This document shows positions 45,770 to 54,008 of a stretch of DNA of 64,000 bases, one piece after another. Position 1 is the stretch's first letter. Every line of letters starts with the position of its first letter. Source of the DNA: Leptolyngbya sp. FACHB-60 (GTDB taxonomy: Bacteria > Cyanobacteriota > Cyanobacteriia > Phormidesmidales > Phormidesmidaceae); contig NZ_JACJOX010000016.1 in NCBI RefSeq assembly GCF_014695775.1, positions 62,001-126,000 of the forward strand. Direction: 5' to 3'. The position numbers and the translations under genes were made by a program. The notes below the pieces were generated by a model, which searched no databases, was not told where the DNA came from, and saw nothing but the letters and a program-made list of their open reading frames with translations.

Positions 45770-45925
45770 CGAAGCTGACTATAATCCCTGTTATGAATTT
45801 ATCGTTTGCGGTGCTTTACATAGCGCCGAGCATAGCCGTTGGGCAAACGGGTGGTGGGTTGCTCCACGATGAAGCGTATAAATACGTTTCCTTTGAGATA
45901 GTGTCTTAAATTGTGTTGCCGCCGT

Positions 45926-46692
45926 ATGCTGCGCCCCTTTGTTCCTGAAATTAGCGACGTTCAATTCCCCAATGGCAATAGTGCTCAGGTGTTGTCGCTA
46001 TCGGATCAAACCACGAGTCTACAGGCCCTAGACTGCATGGAGTTGCCCATAGCTCAGCCTACTCTGGTGATTATCGGAGGGACTAGCTTGATGTCTGCCG
46101 AGAGCATCGAGCGATTGCAAACGGTCTTTGACCAGGTGTTTGCACGTCTAGCCCAATCTTTGGGCCTAACGGTGCTTGATGGCGGCACCGATTCCGGACC
46201 AATTCACCTTATGGGTCAAGCACGCCGCACCATGGGTGGCAAATTTCCCCTATTGGGGTGGTGCCCCAGGGTAAGGCTCGGTTGCCGAGCGATCGCCACG
46301 ACGACGATTCCCTCCATGACCTAGAGCCTAACCACACCCACTTTTTTCTCATCCCTGGTGATGAGTGGGGCAGTGAGTCGCCTTGGCTGGCCGAGTTTGC
46401 CTCCCAAATTTCTGTTGGCTGCCCGGCGCTGACCATTTTGGTCAACGGCGGCCAGATAGCCTTAGTCGACTTGAAAGAAAATTTGGCGACGGGCAGACCG
46501 GCGATTGTGTTGTCAGGTAGTGGGCGTCTAGCGGATTCGATCGCCACACCACTACCTGAGACTGATCCAGCGATTCTTGAACTGATTCAGCACTACCAGC
46601 CCAACGGTAAGTTAGAGATCGTAGATTTATCCTTGCCGGTCGATCAGATGCGCGATCGCCTGCAGCAGTACTTCAGCTCCACCAGCTTCTGA
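45926..46692 (+). pseudogene. SLOG/LSDAT-family protein, broken by a single-base frameshift
   Basis: Two overlapping frames give the two halves of one protein of the prokaryotic LSDAT (SLOG-superfamily, TRPM-like) type. The first half has LVIIGGTSLMSAESIERL and TVLDGGTDSGPIHLMGQARR. The second half has NHTHFFLIPGDEWGSESPWL, ILVNGGQIALVDL and IVLSGSGRLADS. The break is at the G run 46255-46258: with five Gs instead of four the text would read LLGVVPQGKARLP, as the family expects; as given it runs to a stop near 46324. This is either a real mutation, a sequencing error in a homopolymer, or (less likely) programmed frameshifting. SLOG proteins bind nucleotides or NAD-derived signals. The ATG at 45926 is assumed as start. 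Confidence 0.8.
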
Positions 46693-47249
46693 GTCTTGCC
46701 ATGAACTCTTTGGCTCCAAAGCCGCTCGATTCTACGCTTGCTCCCAAAAGCAGTGCTGCTTCCTAAAGCCTGCTCAACAGCGCTGAGAAAGGTATTGGGT
46801 CTACAGCTAAAATCCCACCAGCTCACAGAAGCGGTTTCTTGTCGTCGATCGCCTGGCTACACTTTTGGCACTGTTTCGGTAGCGGCAGGAATTCATAGAG
46901 GTCGAGCCAGATATTCCCCAAGCCTTTGGCCTTGAGCTGCTCTTTAAGGGCGATCACAAACGCTTTACTGTCAGACCGTCCGTAGCAAATAAAGGCGTCT
47001 TCAAAGGCCGGCATAGAGCGACTAGAGGAATGTAAGGAGGTTTGGAATTCTAATTTTTCAACCCTGTTTTCTCCAAAGAGACCGGATTTTTCTGAGGTGA
47101 AAAGCGTCCCCCCCTAAGTAAACCGCTTCTAGACCGAGTTCCTGATAAACATTTAGATTTTGCTTACAAACCCAATTGCCCCCGCCGCTCTGTGGAGTTC
47201 TGTAGAATAACCAATGTAGGAACCAATACGTTTGGGGTTAGCTCTACAG
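46693..47249. other. Degraded region between the SLOG gene and the ABC exporter
   Basis: Apart from the TIR remnant on the - strand (46823-47014), this 557-base stretch has no intact gene. Bases 46693-46822 may hold further frame-disrupted TIR or effector sequence. Bases 47015-47249 contain the promoter region for the ABC exporter. No repeats flanking the patch were found. Confidence 0.45.
46823..47014 (-). pseudogene. TIR-domain protein remnant
   Basis: The frame begins MPAFEDAFICYGRSDSKAFV, the start typical of cyanobacterial TIR-domain proteins (FEDAFISYGRADSKAF). It continues IALKEQLKAKGLGNIWLDLYE, matching the first helix and second strand. After that the match stops; in another frame one can read IPAATETVPKV, close to the usual IPAATDW segment, before further stops. 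The domain is therefore cut by a frameshift and lost beyond about 60 residues. TIR domains in bacteria often cleave NAD in immunity. The catalytic Glu region is missing, so this cannot work. Confidence 0.65.
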
Positions 47250-48275
47250 ATGGCCGCGGCGGTAACAATTCAAAACCTGAAGAAGTCCTACGGGGCGGTG
47301 GAAGCGGTGCGGGATGTGTCTCTCACCATTGAGCCCGGCGAAATTTTTGGCCTGTTAGGGCCGAACGGAGCGGGCAAAACCACCACCATCCGCTGCCTCT
47401 GCACCCTGGCCACCCCCGACAGCGGCACCCTTGAGGTGATGGGTGTTTCGGTAGTCGAGCAGCCTCGGCTGGTGCGCCAGTACCTGGGCTATATCGCCCA
47501 GGAAGTTGCCCTCGACAAGGTGCTGACCGGGCGCGAGCTATTGCGACTTCAGGCCGATATCTACCACATGCCTAGGGGTGTCTCTGGCCCTCGCATCAAC
47601 CAGATGATCGACCTGCTAGAGCTGGGTGACTGGGCCGACAAAAAGACTGGCACCTACTCTGGGGGGTTGCGAAAGCGTCTTGATCTGGCCCTTGGGTTGC
47701 TCCATCAGCCTGATCTGCTGGTGCTCGACGAGCCCACGGTTGGCCTCGACATTGAGACGCGATCGGCAGTGTGGGGCTTCTTGCGGCAGCTACGGGCGGC
47801 GGGCACCACAATTTTAGTTACCAGCCACTACCTCGAAGAAGTCGATGCCCTGGCCGATCGCGTCGCCATCATCGACCGAGGTCGAGTGATTTCGGCCGGC
47901 ACCCCCAGCGATTTGAAAGATAAGATTGGGGGCGATCGCATCACCCTGCGCATTCGCGAATTCACCTCTGATGCCGAAGCCGCCGATGCCCGCACCATGC
48001 TAGCTGAGCTGCCCTTTGTGCGCGAGGTGATCGTCAACTCGGCTCAGGGGAATTCTCTCAACTTAGTGGTTGACCGTCAGCCCGATGTGCTGTTGACGGT
48101 ACAGCAGGCGCTCAAAGCCGCTGACCTGCCAGTATTTGGCATTGCCCAATCGCGCCCTAGCCTTGACGATGTGTATCTGGCCGCCACAGGCCGCACCTTG
48201 ATGGATGCGGAGCTGGCTGCCGTAGGCCAGCGCGACCTTAAGAAAGAAAAGAAACAGGCCATGAAGGGACGCTAG
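47250..48275 (+). CDS. ABC exporter ATP-binding subunit (DrrA-like)
   Basis: This 341-residue ATPase of an ABC-2 exporter has Walker A LLGPNGAGKTTTIRCL (about residue 38), signature YSGGLRKRLDLALGL (about 138) and Walker B LLVLDEPTVGLDIE. The C-terminal 100 residues (LRIREFTSDAEAADARTM...) are the extra domain seen in drug-export types such as DrrA. ATG 47250 (MAAAVTIQNLKKSYG) is chosen; the frame opens at 47232. The permease gene follows after 9 bases. In many cyanobacteria such a pair accompanies ctaA-ctaB. Confidence 0.92.
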   Translation: MAAAVTIQNLKKSYGAVEAVRDVSLTIEPGEIFGLLGPNGAGKTTTIRCLCTLATPDSGTLEVMGVSVVEQPRLVRQYLGYIAQEVALDKVLTGRELLRLQADIYHMPRGVSGPRINQMIDLLELGDWADKKTGTYSGGLRKRLDLALGLLHQPDLLVLDEPTVGLDIETRSAVWGFLRQLRAAGTTILVTSHYLEEVDALADRVAIIDRGRVISAGTPSDLKDKIGGDRITLRIREFTSDAEAADARTMLAELPFVREVIVNSAQGNSLNLVVDRQPDVLLTVQQALKAADLPVFGIAQSRPSLDDVYLAATGRTLMDAELAAVGQRDLKKEKKQAMKGR

Positions 48276-48284
48276 GATAACACC

Positions 48285-49202
48285 ATGAGCACCACTATTC
48301 CCACTCCATCCCCCCGGCGCGAGGCTGCCCCCAGCCTTGAGAATTCAGACCTTAAAGCTTGGAAGGCTGACCTGATCAAATCCCAAGGGCTGGTCTCGGG
48401 AGCCTTTTTGCAAGAGACCCTCGCCATGACCCGGCGACTATTTATTCAGCTTCAGCGCCGCCCGACTACCCTGGTGGCCGGAGTAATTCAGCCGTTAATT
48501 TGGCTAGTGCTGTTTGGGGCGCTGTTTCAGAACGTGCCGGCAGGGTTGTTTGGCGAAAGCCGCAACTATGGCCAGTTCTTGGGGGCAGGTATCATTGTGT
48601 TTACCGCCTTTGGGGGTGCGCTCAACGCTGGCCTACCGGTGATGTTTGACCGCGAGTTTGGCTTTTTGAACCGGTTCTTAGTGGCACCCTTGGCCTCGCG
48701 CTACTCCATTGTGGTGGCGTCGGCGCTGTTTATTGCTGCCCTGAGCCTGGTGCAAACGGCGGCAATTTTGGCCCTTAGCGCTGTGCTTGGTGCAGGGTTG
48801 CCTAGCCTGCCGGGGTTACTGCTAGTGCTGTTTATCGTCATGGCGCTGGTGCTAGGTGTGACGGCCCTCAGCTTAGGATTGACCTTTGCGCTGCCTGGCC
48901 ACATTGAGCTGATCGGTGTGATCTTTGTGACAAACCTGCCCCTGCTCTTTTCGAGTACGGCTTTGGTTCCGCTAGACTTTATGCCCCGGTGGCTCCAGGT
49001 AGTGGCTAGCTTAAACCCACTGACCTACGCCATTGAGCCCATTCGTTACGTCTATCTGCACCCAGTCTGGGGTTTGGGTGACACAGTGCTGCAAACGCCT
49101 TTTGCGGCTGTTTCGCTGGGGGCTTGTCTAGCGGTTTTGGTGGTTTTCTGTGGTCTGGCGTTAGGGCTCATTCAGCCTCTGCTGCGCCGCCGTATTGCTT
49201 AG
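48285..49202 (+). CDS. ABC-2 exporter permease
   Basis: This 305-residue permease has a polar N-terminus and six hydrophobic segments, including RRPTTLVAGVIQPLIWLVLF, a long hydrophobic run near VVASALFIAALSLVQTAAIL, and the ABC-2 signature FSSTALVPLDFMPRWLQVVASLNPLTYAIE, given in part. It pairs with the DrrA-like ATPase 9 bases upstream. The substrate is unknown. Confidence 0.9.
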   Translation: MSTTIPTPSPRREAAPSLENSDLKAWKADLIKSQGLVSGAFLQETLAMTRRLFIQLQRRPTTLVAGVIQPLIWLVLFGALFQNVPAGLFGESRNYGQFLGAGIIVFTAFGGALNAGLPVMFDREFGFLNRFLVAPLASRYSIVVASALFIAALSLVQTAAILALSAVLGAGLPSLPGLLLVLFIVMALVLGVTALSLGLTFALPGHIELIGVIFVTNLPLLFSSTALVPLDFMPRWLQVVASLNPLTYAIEPIRYVYLHPVWGLGDTVLQTPFAAVSLGACLAVLVVFCGLALGLIQPLLRRRIA

Positions 49203-49342
49203 TGGCCACTCTGTTGAGCCAATCGCAGAGCTGGCATGCAGGGGTCGGCAGCTAGCGAGTTAGCCGCTACAATGGCAAGCGTAGACAGCACGGTTCCCTG
49301 TGCATCAAAGTCTTAGTTGTTATGGTGTCAAGGAGTGCTCCT

Positions 49343-49729
49343 ATGGCTTACCCAATTTTTTTCTCTAGACCGGTAGCTGCCGCAATCGCCGCCGCTAGCC
49401 TATTAGTTCTGGCTCCGGCAGCTTTGGCTCAGTCTACGGCCACCGACCCAAGCCGCACCCCGCGTGCCGATACCAATGAAGGGTTTGGGGACAGCGATGC
49501 CAACGGCGGCATCTTTGGCGAGAGCAGCAGCCCCTTCGATCTAATTCACCGGGCGGTTTTGATGAACGATCGCACCCCCAGCGACTTTAGCCGTCAGCAC
49601 CGCGGCCGTATCAGCGACGAAGCATTGAATTTCCGCACCTTACAGCAGGATGCCATGCGCCGTCAGCAGCCCCAGCCTACCCAGACTGAGGCGACTGAGG
49701 TCATCACTCCCGAAACTGGCGAAGAGTAA
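49343..49729 (+). CDS. Secreted protein of unknown function
   Basis: This 128-residue protein has a Sec signal peptide (AAAIAAASLLVLAPAALA, cut before QSTATDPSR). The mature part is polar, Asp/Arg/Gln-rich and probably disordered apart from a helical PFDLIHRAVLMNDRTPSDF block. No family is recognised. ATG 49343 is preferred to one at 49322 because AAGGAG lies seven bases before it. A perfect terminator follows. Confidence 0.65.
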   Translation: MAYPIFFSRPVAAAIAAASLLVLAPAALAQSTATDPSRTPRADTNEGFGDSDANGGIFGESSSPFDLIHRAVLMNDRTPSDFSRQHRGRISDEALNFRTLQQDAMRRQQPQPTQTEATEVITPETGEE

Positions 49730-49797
49730 GCCACTGTTTTTAGGGTAAAAGACAGTAAGTCGTCTGCTTTGGAAAAAGGACACACTCCAAAACAACG

Positions 49798-49833
49798 AAA
49801 AATCGCCGCTGAGAGTTCAGCGGCGATTTTTTT
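49798..49833 (+). terminator. Intrinsic terminator after the secreted protein gene
   Basis: AAAAATCGCCGCTGA (49798-49812) pairs perfectly with TCAGCGGCGATTTTT (49817-49831) around a GAGT loop, and T residues continue on the 3' side. It sits about 70 bases after the stop: a textbook Rho-independent terminator. Confidence 0.92.
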
Positions 49834-49918
49834 AACGGCTGCTTTGAGTAGCTGCATGAAAGAACGGAGTGAAGGCTTTGCCTCCCGACGTTTTCTAAGC
49901 TTCATCTCTGTCCGCACC

Positions 49919-50509
49919 CTACAGGGAACAGGTAAACAGGCGGCTAAGAAAATAGTTGACCATTTTGGCTCCGTAGGGAGAATCCCACCACACAACGGGG
50001 TAGCAGCCTACGGGGTCATCGAGGTCATGGCGAGCCTGGTCAATGGTCTTCCACTGGTCGTTTTGACGCCAGCCCACCTGCTCACCGAGGCGGTTGAGGG
50101 TAGCGGCGTCTTGAACCAGCGCTGATTCAAGGGTACCGCCCACGGCCTGGTAAATCTGAAGCTGCACGCTAAAGCCAAATCGACCGCCTGTGTAGGTCGT
50201 CCACAGGCGATCTACCACCCGCAGCACACTGCAAGGAAACAGGCGAATGGCATCAGGGGTTAAATCTTCGCGATCGGGGGTGCCTGCCTCCTGCAAAATT
50301 ACTCGCACGGTTTCTTCGTCAGCCTCTCTCAGCTTGCCAGTTTTAAGCAGCCGCTGAAGGGGTTGATAGCGTTCCACATCGGTTACAAGAGTTAGCGCGT
50401 CTTCTAGGCGAGCGATGCGCTCTGTTATCCCCTGCTGAATAAAGCCTTCTACCCTGGCCTCTAATGCCTCTAGGCGAGCAGCCAGTTCAGCCTGCGACCC
50501 TTCATCCAT
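49919..50509 (-). CDS. GUN4-domain protein
   Basis: This 196-residue protein has an N-terminal coiled coil (AARLEALEARVEGFIQQGI) and a GUN4 domain (about residues 45-185): YQPLQRLLKTGKLREADEET, LTPDAIRLFPCSVLRVVDRL and GRFGFSVQLQIYQAVGG. GUN4 proteins bind porphyrins and stimulate magnesium chelatase. Paralogues with extra domains exist in cyanobacteria with unknown roles, and this one, with a short coiled coil, may be such. It lies downstream of the RND gene on the same strand, 136 bases away. Confidence 0.88.
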   Translation of the reverse strand: MDEGSQAELAARLEALEARVEGFIQQGITERIARLEDALTLVTDVERYQPLQRLLKTGKLREADEETVRVILQEAGTPDREDLTPDAIRLFPCSVLRVVDRLWTTYTGGRFGFSVQLQIYQAVGGTLESALVQDAATLNRLGEQVGWRQNDQWKTIDQARHDLDDPVGCYPVVWWDSPYGAKMVNYFLSRLFTCSL

Positions 50510-50645
50510 ATCGACTCCTTACAGGTATTGTGAGCCAGAACCATGCCCTGAAACGGTTGCGCACCTTGGTCACCGGGTGCCAGACGAACCTGGTCAACGC
50601 TATAAATTCTAGTATTGCCCGGTCGCAATCGTCGCGATCGCCGCT

Positions 50646-53600
50646 CTATGCGGGGTTCTCCCCCTGGGAACGAAGGGGAGCCAGAGCCTCGTCGGCTTCT
50701 CGGGAACTGGAGCGATCGCCGCTACCCAAGCTAGATGAGGTGGTCATCGGCGGTGCCCCAGGGCCACCCGGCAGCAGCCGCTCGGCCAAGCCCTTAAGAA
50801 CCACGTAGAGAACAGGTACCACCAGCAGGCTCAGCACCGTAGCCACCAGTAGCCCACCAAATACGGTGTAGCCCACCGACCAGCGACTGGCGCTACCGGC
50901 TCCGGTGGCAATCAGCAGCGGAAAGAACCCCACCAGCGACGAAATTGCCGTCATAATAATCGGTCGAAAGCGCTGTTCGGCAGCGGCGATCGCAGAGGGC
51001 ACCAGCCCCAGCCCCTGACTGCGGGCCTGGTTAGCAAACTCCACAATCAGAATGGCGTTTTTGCTAGCCAAGCCAATCAGCATAACCAGGCCCACCTGGG
51101 CGTAGATATTGAGGTCTAGCCCGCGCAAAAACAGAAACACCAGCGCCCCCAGCACCGCCAGCGGCACCGTCAGCAGAATAATAATCGGGTCAACGTAGTT
51201 TTCGTACTGGGCCGCCAGCACCAAAAACACGACCAGCACCCCGAGCCCAAAGATAATAGTGGCCAGGCCGCCCGAGGCGATTTCTTCGCGGGCGGTGCCC
51301 TGCCAGTCTTGGGCCACCACCGGCAGGGCCGCCTGGGCATGGGCCTCACTCATGGCGGCAATCAGCTGGCCAGAGCTAGCCCCCGGTGCGGGCATGCCCT
51401 CCAGTTTGATCGCTCGCAGCAGGTTGAAGTGGTTAATAGTAGAGGGGCCGACCACTTCGCTCAGGGTGACCACCTCGCCTAGGGGCACCATGGTGCCCTG
51501 GCGCGATCGCACATAAATATTGTTGATATCAGAGGGTTCGTTGCGAGCCTCTTGCTCGGCCTGCACATAGACCCGGTAGTTACGCCCGCCGCTGGTAAAG
51601 TCATTGACGTAGCGCGATCCCAGGTAGGTACCTACCGTAGACAGCGCCTCGCTGATATCGACATCAAGCGCCTTGAGGCGATCGCGGTTAATATCTGCCT
51701 GCACCTGGGGCGAGCTGGCGGTGAACTGAGTAAACACCCCCATGGAGGCGGGCGACTGGTTAGCCAGTCCCATAATTTCGTAGGCGTTGCCCAAAAACTG
51801 GTCGATGGTCATCTGGTTGCCGCTGCGGTCTTGCAGCTGCATCTCCAGCGCCCCCGTAGGGCTAAAGCCCGGCACCGGCGGCGCGTTGAAGGCAATCACC
51901 AGCGCCTCCTGAATGCCAGACAGCGCGCCATTCACCTTAGGCAACAGCCCCGCGACGGTCGACTCAGCCGCACGCCGCTCCTCCCACGGGGCCAGGGTGG
52001 CAAAAAATACCCCTCGATTAGGCGATGGCCCGTCAAAGCCAAATCCCGACAGCATAAAGGTGCTGGTCACCTCCGGAAACTGAGAAATCAACTCGTCGGC
52101 CCGCCCCATAACCTGCTTGGTGTATTCCAGCGAGACCCCGTCAGGAGCCTGCACAATGCCCAGAAAGTAACCCTGGTCTTCTTCGGGCACAAAGCCCGTG
52201 GGCACTAAGCGCAACATGAAGAACATCAGCACTAGGCCCACGGCAAACAGCGCCAACACCCCATAACGCAGCCGAATCAGCACTCGCACCAAGCGTCGGT
52301 AGCGCTCAATTGTCCACCCCAGGAAGTCGTTAAAGCGGTCAAAGAACCGCCCTAAAAGACCGCTGCGCGGACCTGGGGGGGTTGGCCGCAGCAGCAGGGC
52401 CGACATGGCGGGCGAAAAGCTGAGGGCGTTAAACGTTGACACCACGATCGCAAAGGCAATGGTGAGGGCAAACTGCTGATAGATTTTGCCGGTGCTGCCC
52501 GGAAAGAACGCCACCGGAATAAACACCGCCATCAGCACGAGTGACGTCGCTACCACCGCCCCCGACAGCTCCTGCATGGCATCTAGGGCGGCTAAGCGAG
52601 GGCGCATGCCCTGGTCGATCTTGGCGGCGATCGCCTCCACAATCACGATCGCATCGTCTACCACCACCCCCGAGGCCAAAATGCAACCAAACAGGGTCAA
52701 GGTGTTGATAGAAAAGCCAAACACCAGCAGAAAGGCCATCGTGCCGATCAGCGACACAGGAATTGCGATCGCCGGTATGATGGTCGACCGCCAGTCCTGC
52801 AGGAAGATAAACAAAATCAGCAACACCAGGACGATCGCCGTAACCAGCGTAATCAGCACCTCCTCAAGAGATACCCGCACAAAGTCGGTAGTGTCAAACA
52901 CCAGCTCAGCCCTAAACCCCGGTGGGAAGCTCGCCTGAAGCTCAGTGATGCGATCGCGCACGGCCTGAGCTACCTGCAGAGCGTTACTGCCCGGCAGCTG
53001 ATACACCAGCAGACCGGCTGCCAGCTTACCGCCCGTTTTAGCATCAAAGCTGTAGTCCTGGGCACCTAGCTCAGCCCGGCCAACATCCCGCAGGCGCACC
53101 AGGTTACCGTTCGCGCCCACCTTCACCACTAAATCCTCAAACTCGCTCACCTCCTCCAGGCGGCCGGGCAGCCGCACCGTGTACTGGTAAGCTTGGCCGC
53201 TGTCCACAGGCGGTGCCCCCACTGAACCGCCGCCCACCTGCACGTTTTGCTCTTGCAGAGCAGTTACCACATCACCGGGGGTCAACGACTGGCTCGCCAG
53301 GGCGGTAGGGTCAAGCCACAGGCGCATCGCGTAACGCCCCGCCCCAAACACCTCAGCGTTACCCACACCGTTGATCTGCTTCATCTCATCGAGAATGAAC
53401 AGATCGGCATAATTGCTCAGGAACAGTGCGTCGTAGCGATCGTCATCGGTAAAGAAGCGATACACCAGCAAAATGCTCGGCGACTGCGCGTTTACCGTTA
53501 CCCCCAGCTGGCTCACCTCCGGCGGCAGCTGGGGCTCAGCTCGAGACACCCGGTTTTGCACATTCACCTGAGCAAAATCTTTATCCTGTCCGGGCTGAAA

Positions 53601-53894
53601 CACAACGTTGATGCTGCTCTGGCCGGTGTTGGTACTGCTGGAGGTGATGAACTCCATCCCCTCTACGCCGTTAATCTCACGCTCCAGCACCGTGGTGACG
53701 TTATTTTCTACAGTCTCAGCGTCGGCTCCGGTGTAGTTGGCTGCCACCGAAATTTGTAGGGGCGCGATCTCGGGCAGTTGCTCAATGGGCAGCAGAGGGA
53801 TAGCCACCGCCCCCACCAACACAATCAGCATGGTGCACACGGTGGTCAGCACCGGGCGACGAATAAAGTTGTCGGCAATAGAGAACAGCGCCAT
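50646..53894 (-). CDS. RND efflux pump inner-membrane transporter (AcrB-like, HAE1)
   Basis: This 1082-residue RND transporter takes up compounds in the periplasm or inner membrane and expels them outward using the proton gradient. It starts MALFSIADNFIRRPVLTTVC and has the usual twelve membrane helices in two halves. RND motifs are visible, for example GVVVDDAIVIVEAI with the paired acidic residues in helix 4 and GLASKNAILIVEFANQARSQG in the second half. The last 45 residues (PGGPGAPPMTTSSSLGSGDR...) are a disordered tail. It forms an operon with the adaptor gene upstream; the TolC-type channel is elsewhere. Confidence 0.95.
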   Translation of the reverse strand: MALFSIADNFIRRPVLTTVCTMLIVLVGAVAIPLLPIEQLPEIAPLQISVAANYTGADAETVENNVTTVLEREINGVEGMEFITSSSTNTGQSSINVVFQPGQDKDFAQVNVQNRVSRAEPQLPPEVSQLGVTVNAQSPSILLVYRFFTDDDRYDALFLSNYADLFILDEMKQINGVGNAEVFGAGRYAMRLWLDPTALASQSLTPGDVVTALQEQNVQVGGGSVGAPPVDSGQAYQYTVRLPGRLEEVSEFEDLVVKVGANGNLVRLRDVGRAELGAQDYSFDAKTGGKLAAGLLVYQLPGSNALQVAQAVRDRITELQASFPPGFRAELVFDTTDFVRVSLEEVLITLVTAIVLVLLILFIFLQDWRSTIIPAIAIPVSLIGTMAFLLVFGFSINTLTLFGCILASGVVVDDAIVIVEAIAAKIDQGMRPRLAALDAMQELSGAVVATSLVLMAVFIPVAFFPGSTGKIYQQFALTIAFAIVVSTFNALSFSPAMSALLLRPTPPGPRSGLLGRFFDRFNDFLGWTIERYRRLVRVLIRLRYGVLALFAVGLVLMFFMLRLVPTGFVPEEDQGYFLGIVQAPDGVSLEYTKQVMGRADELISQFPEVTSTFMLSGFGFDGPSPNRGVFFATLAPWEERRAAESTVAGLLPKVNGALSGIQEALVIAFNAPPVPGFSPTGALEMQLQDRSGNQMTIDQFLGNAYEIMGLANQSPASMGVFTQFTASSPQVQADINRDRLKALDVDISEALSTVGTYLGSRYVNDFTSGGRNYRVYVQAEQEARNEPSDINNIYVRSRQGTMVPLGEVVTLSEVVGPSTINHFNLLRAIKLEGMPAPGASSGQLIAAMSEAHAQAALPVVAQDWQGTAREEIASGGLATIIFGLGVLVVFLVLAAQYENYVDPIIILLTVPLAVLGALVFLFLRGLDLNIYAQVGLVMLIGLASKNAILIVEFANQARSQGLGLVPSAIAAAEQRFRPIIMTAISSLVGFFPLLIATGAGSASRWSVGYTVFGGLLVATVLSLLVVPVLYVVLKGLAERLLPGGPGAPPMTTSSSLGSGDRSSSREADEALAPLRSQGENPA

Positions 53895-54008
53895 AGGTGA
53901 AATACCGGGGGGCTTAAGGGAGGTTAGAAGAGCTGTGATTCCTAGGGAATCGCCTCATAAATGGCGCCATGCAGACACCGAACAGTCGTTAAGCAGCAAA
54001 TATTTTCG

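Noticed and set aside
51552..52208. A 218-codon open frame on the + strand
   Set aside because: It lies wholly inside the RND transporter on the other strand and has no recognisable protein features; GC-rich genes often produce such antisense frames.
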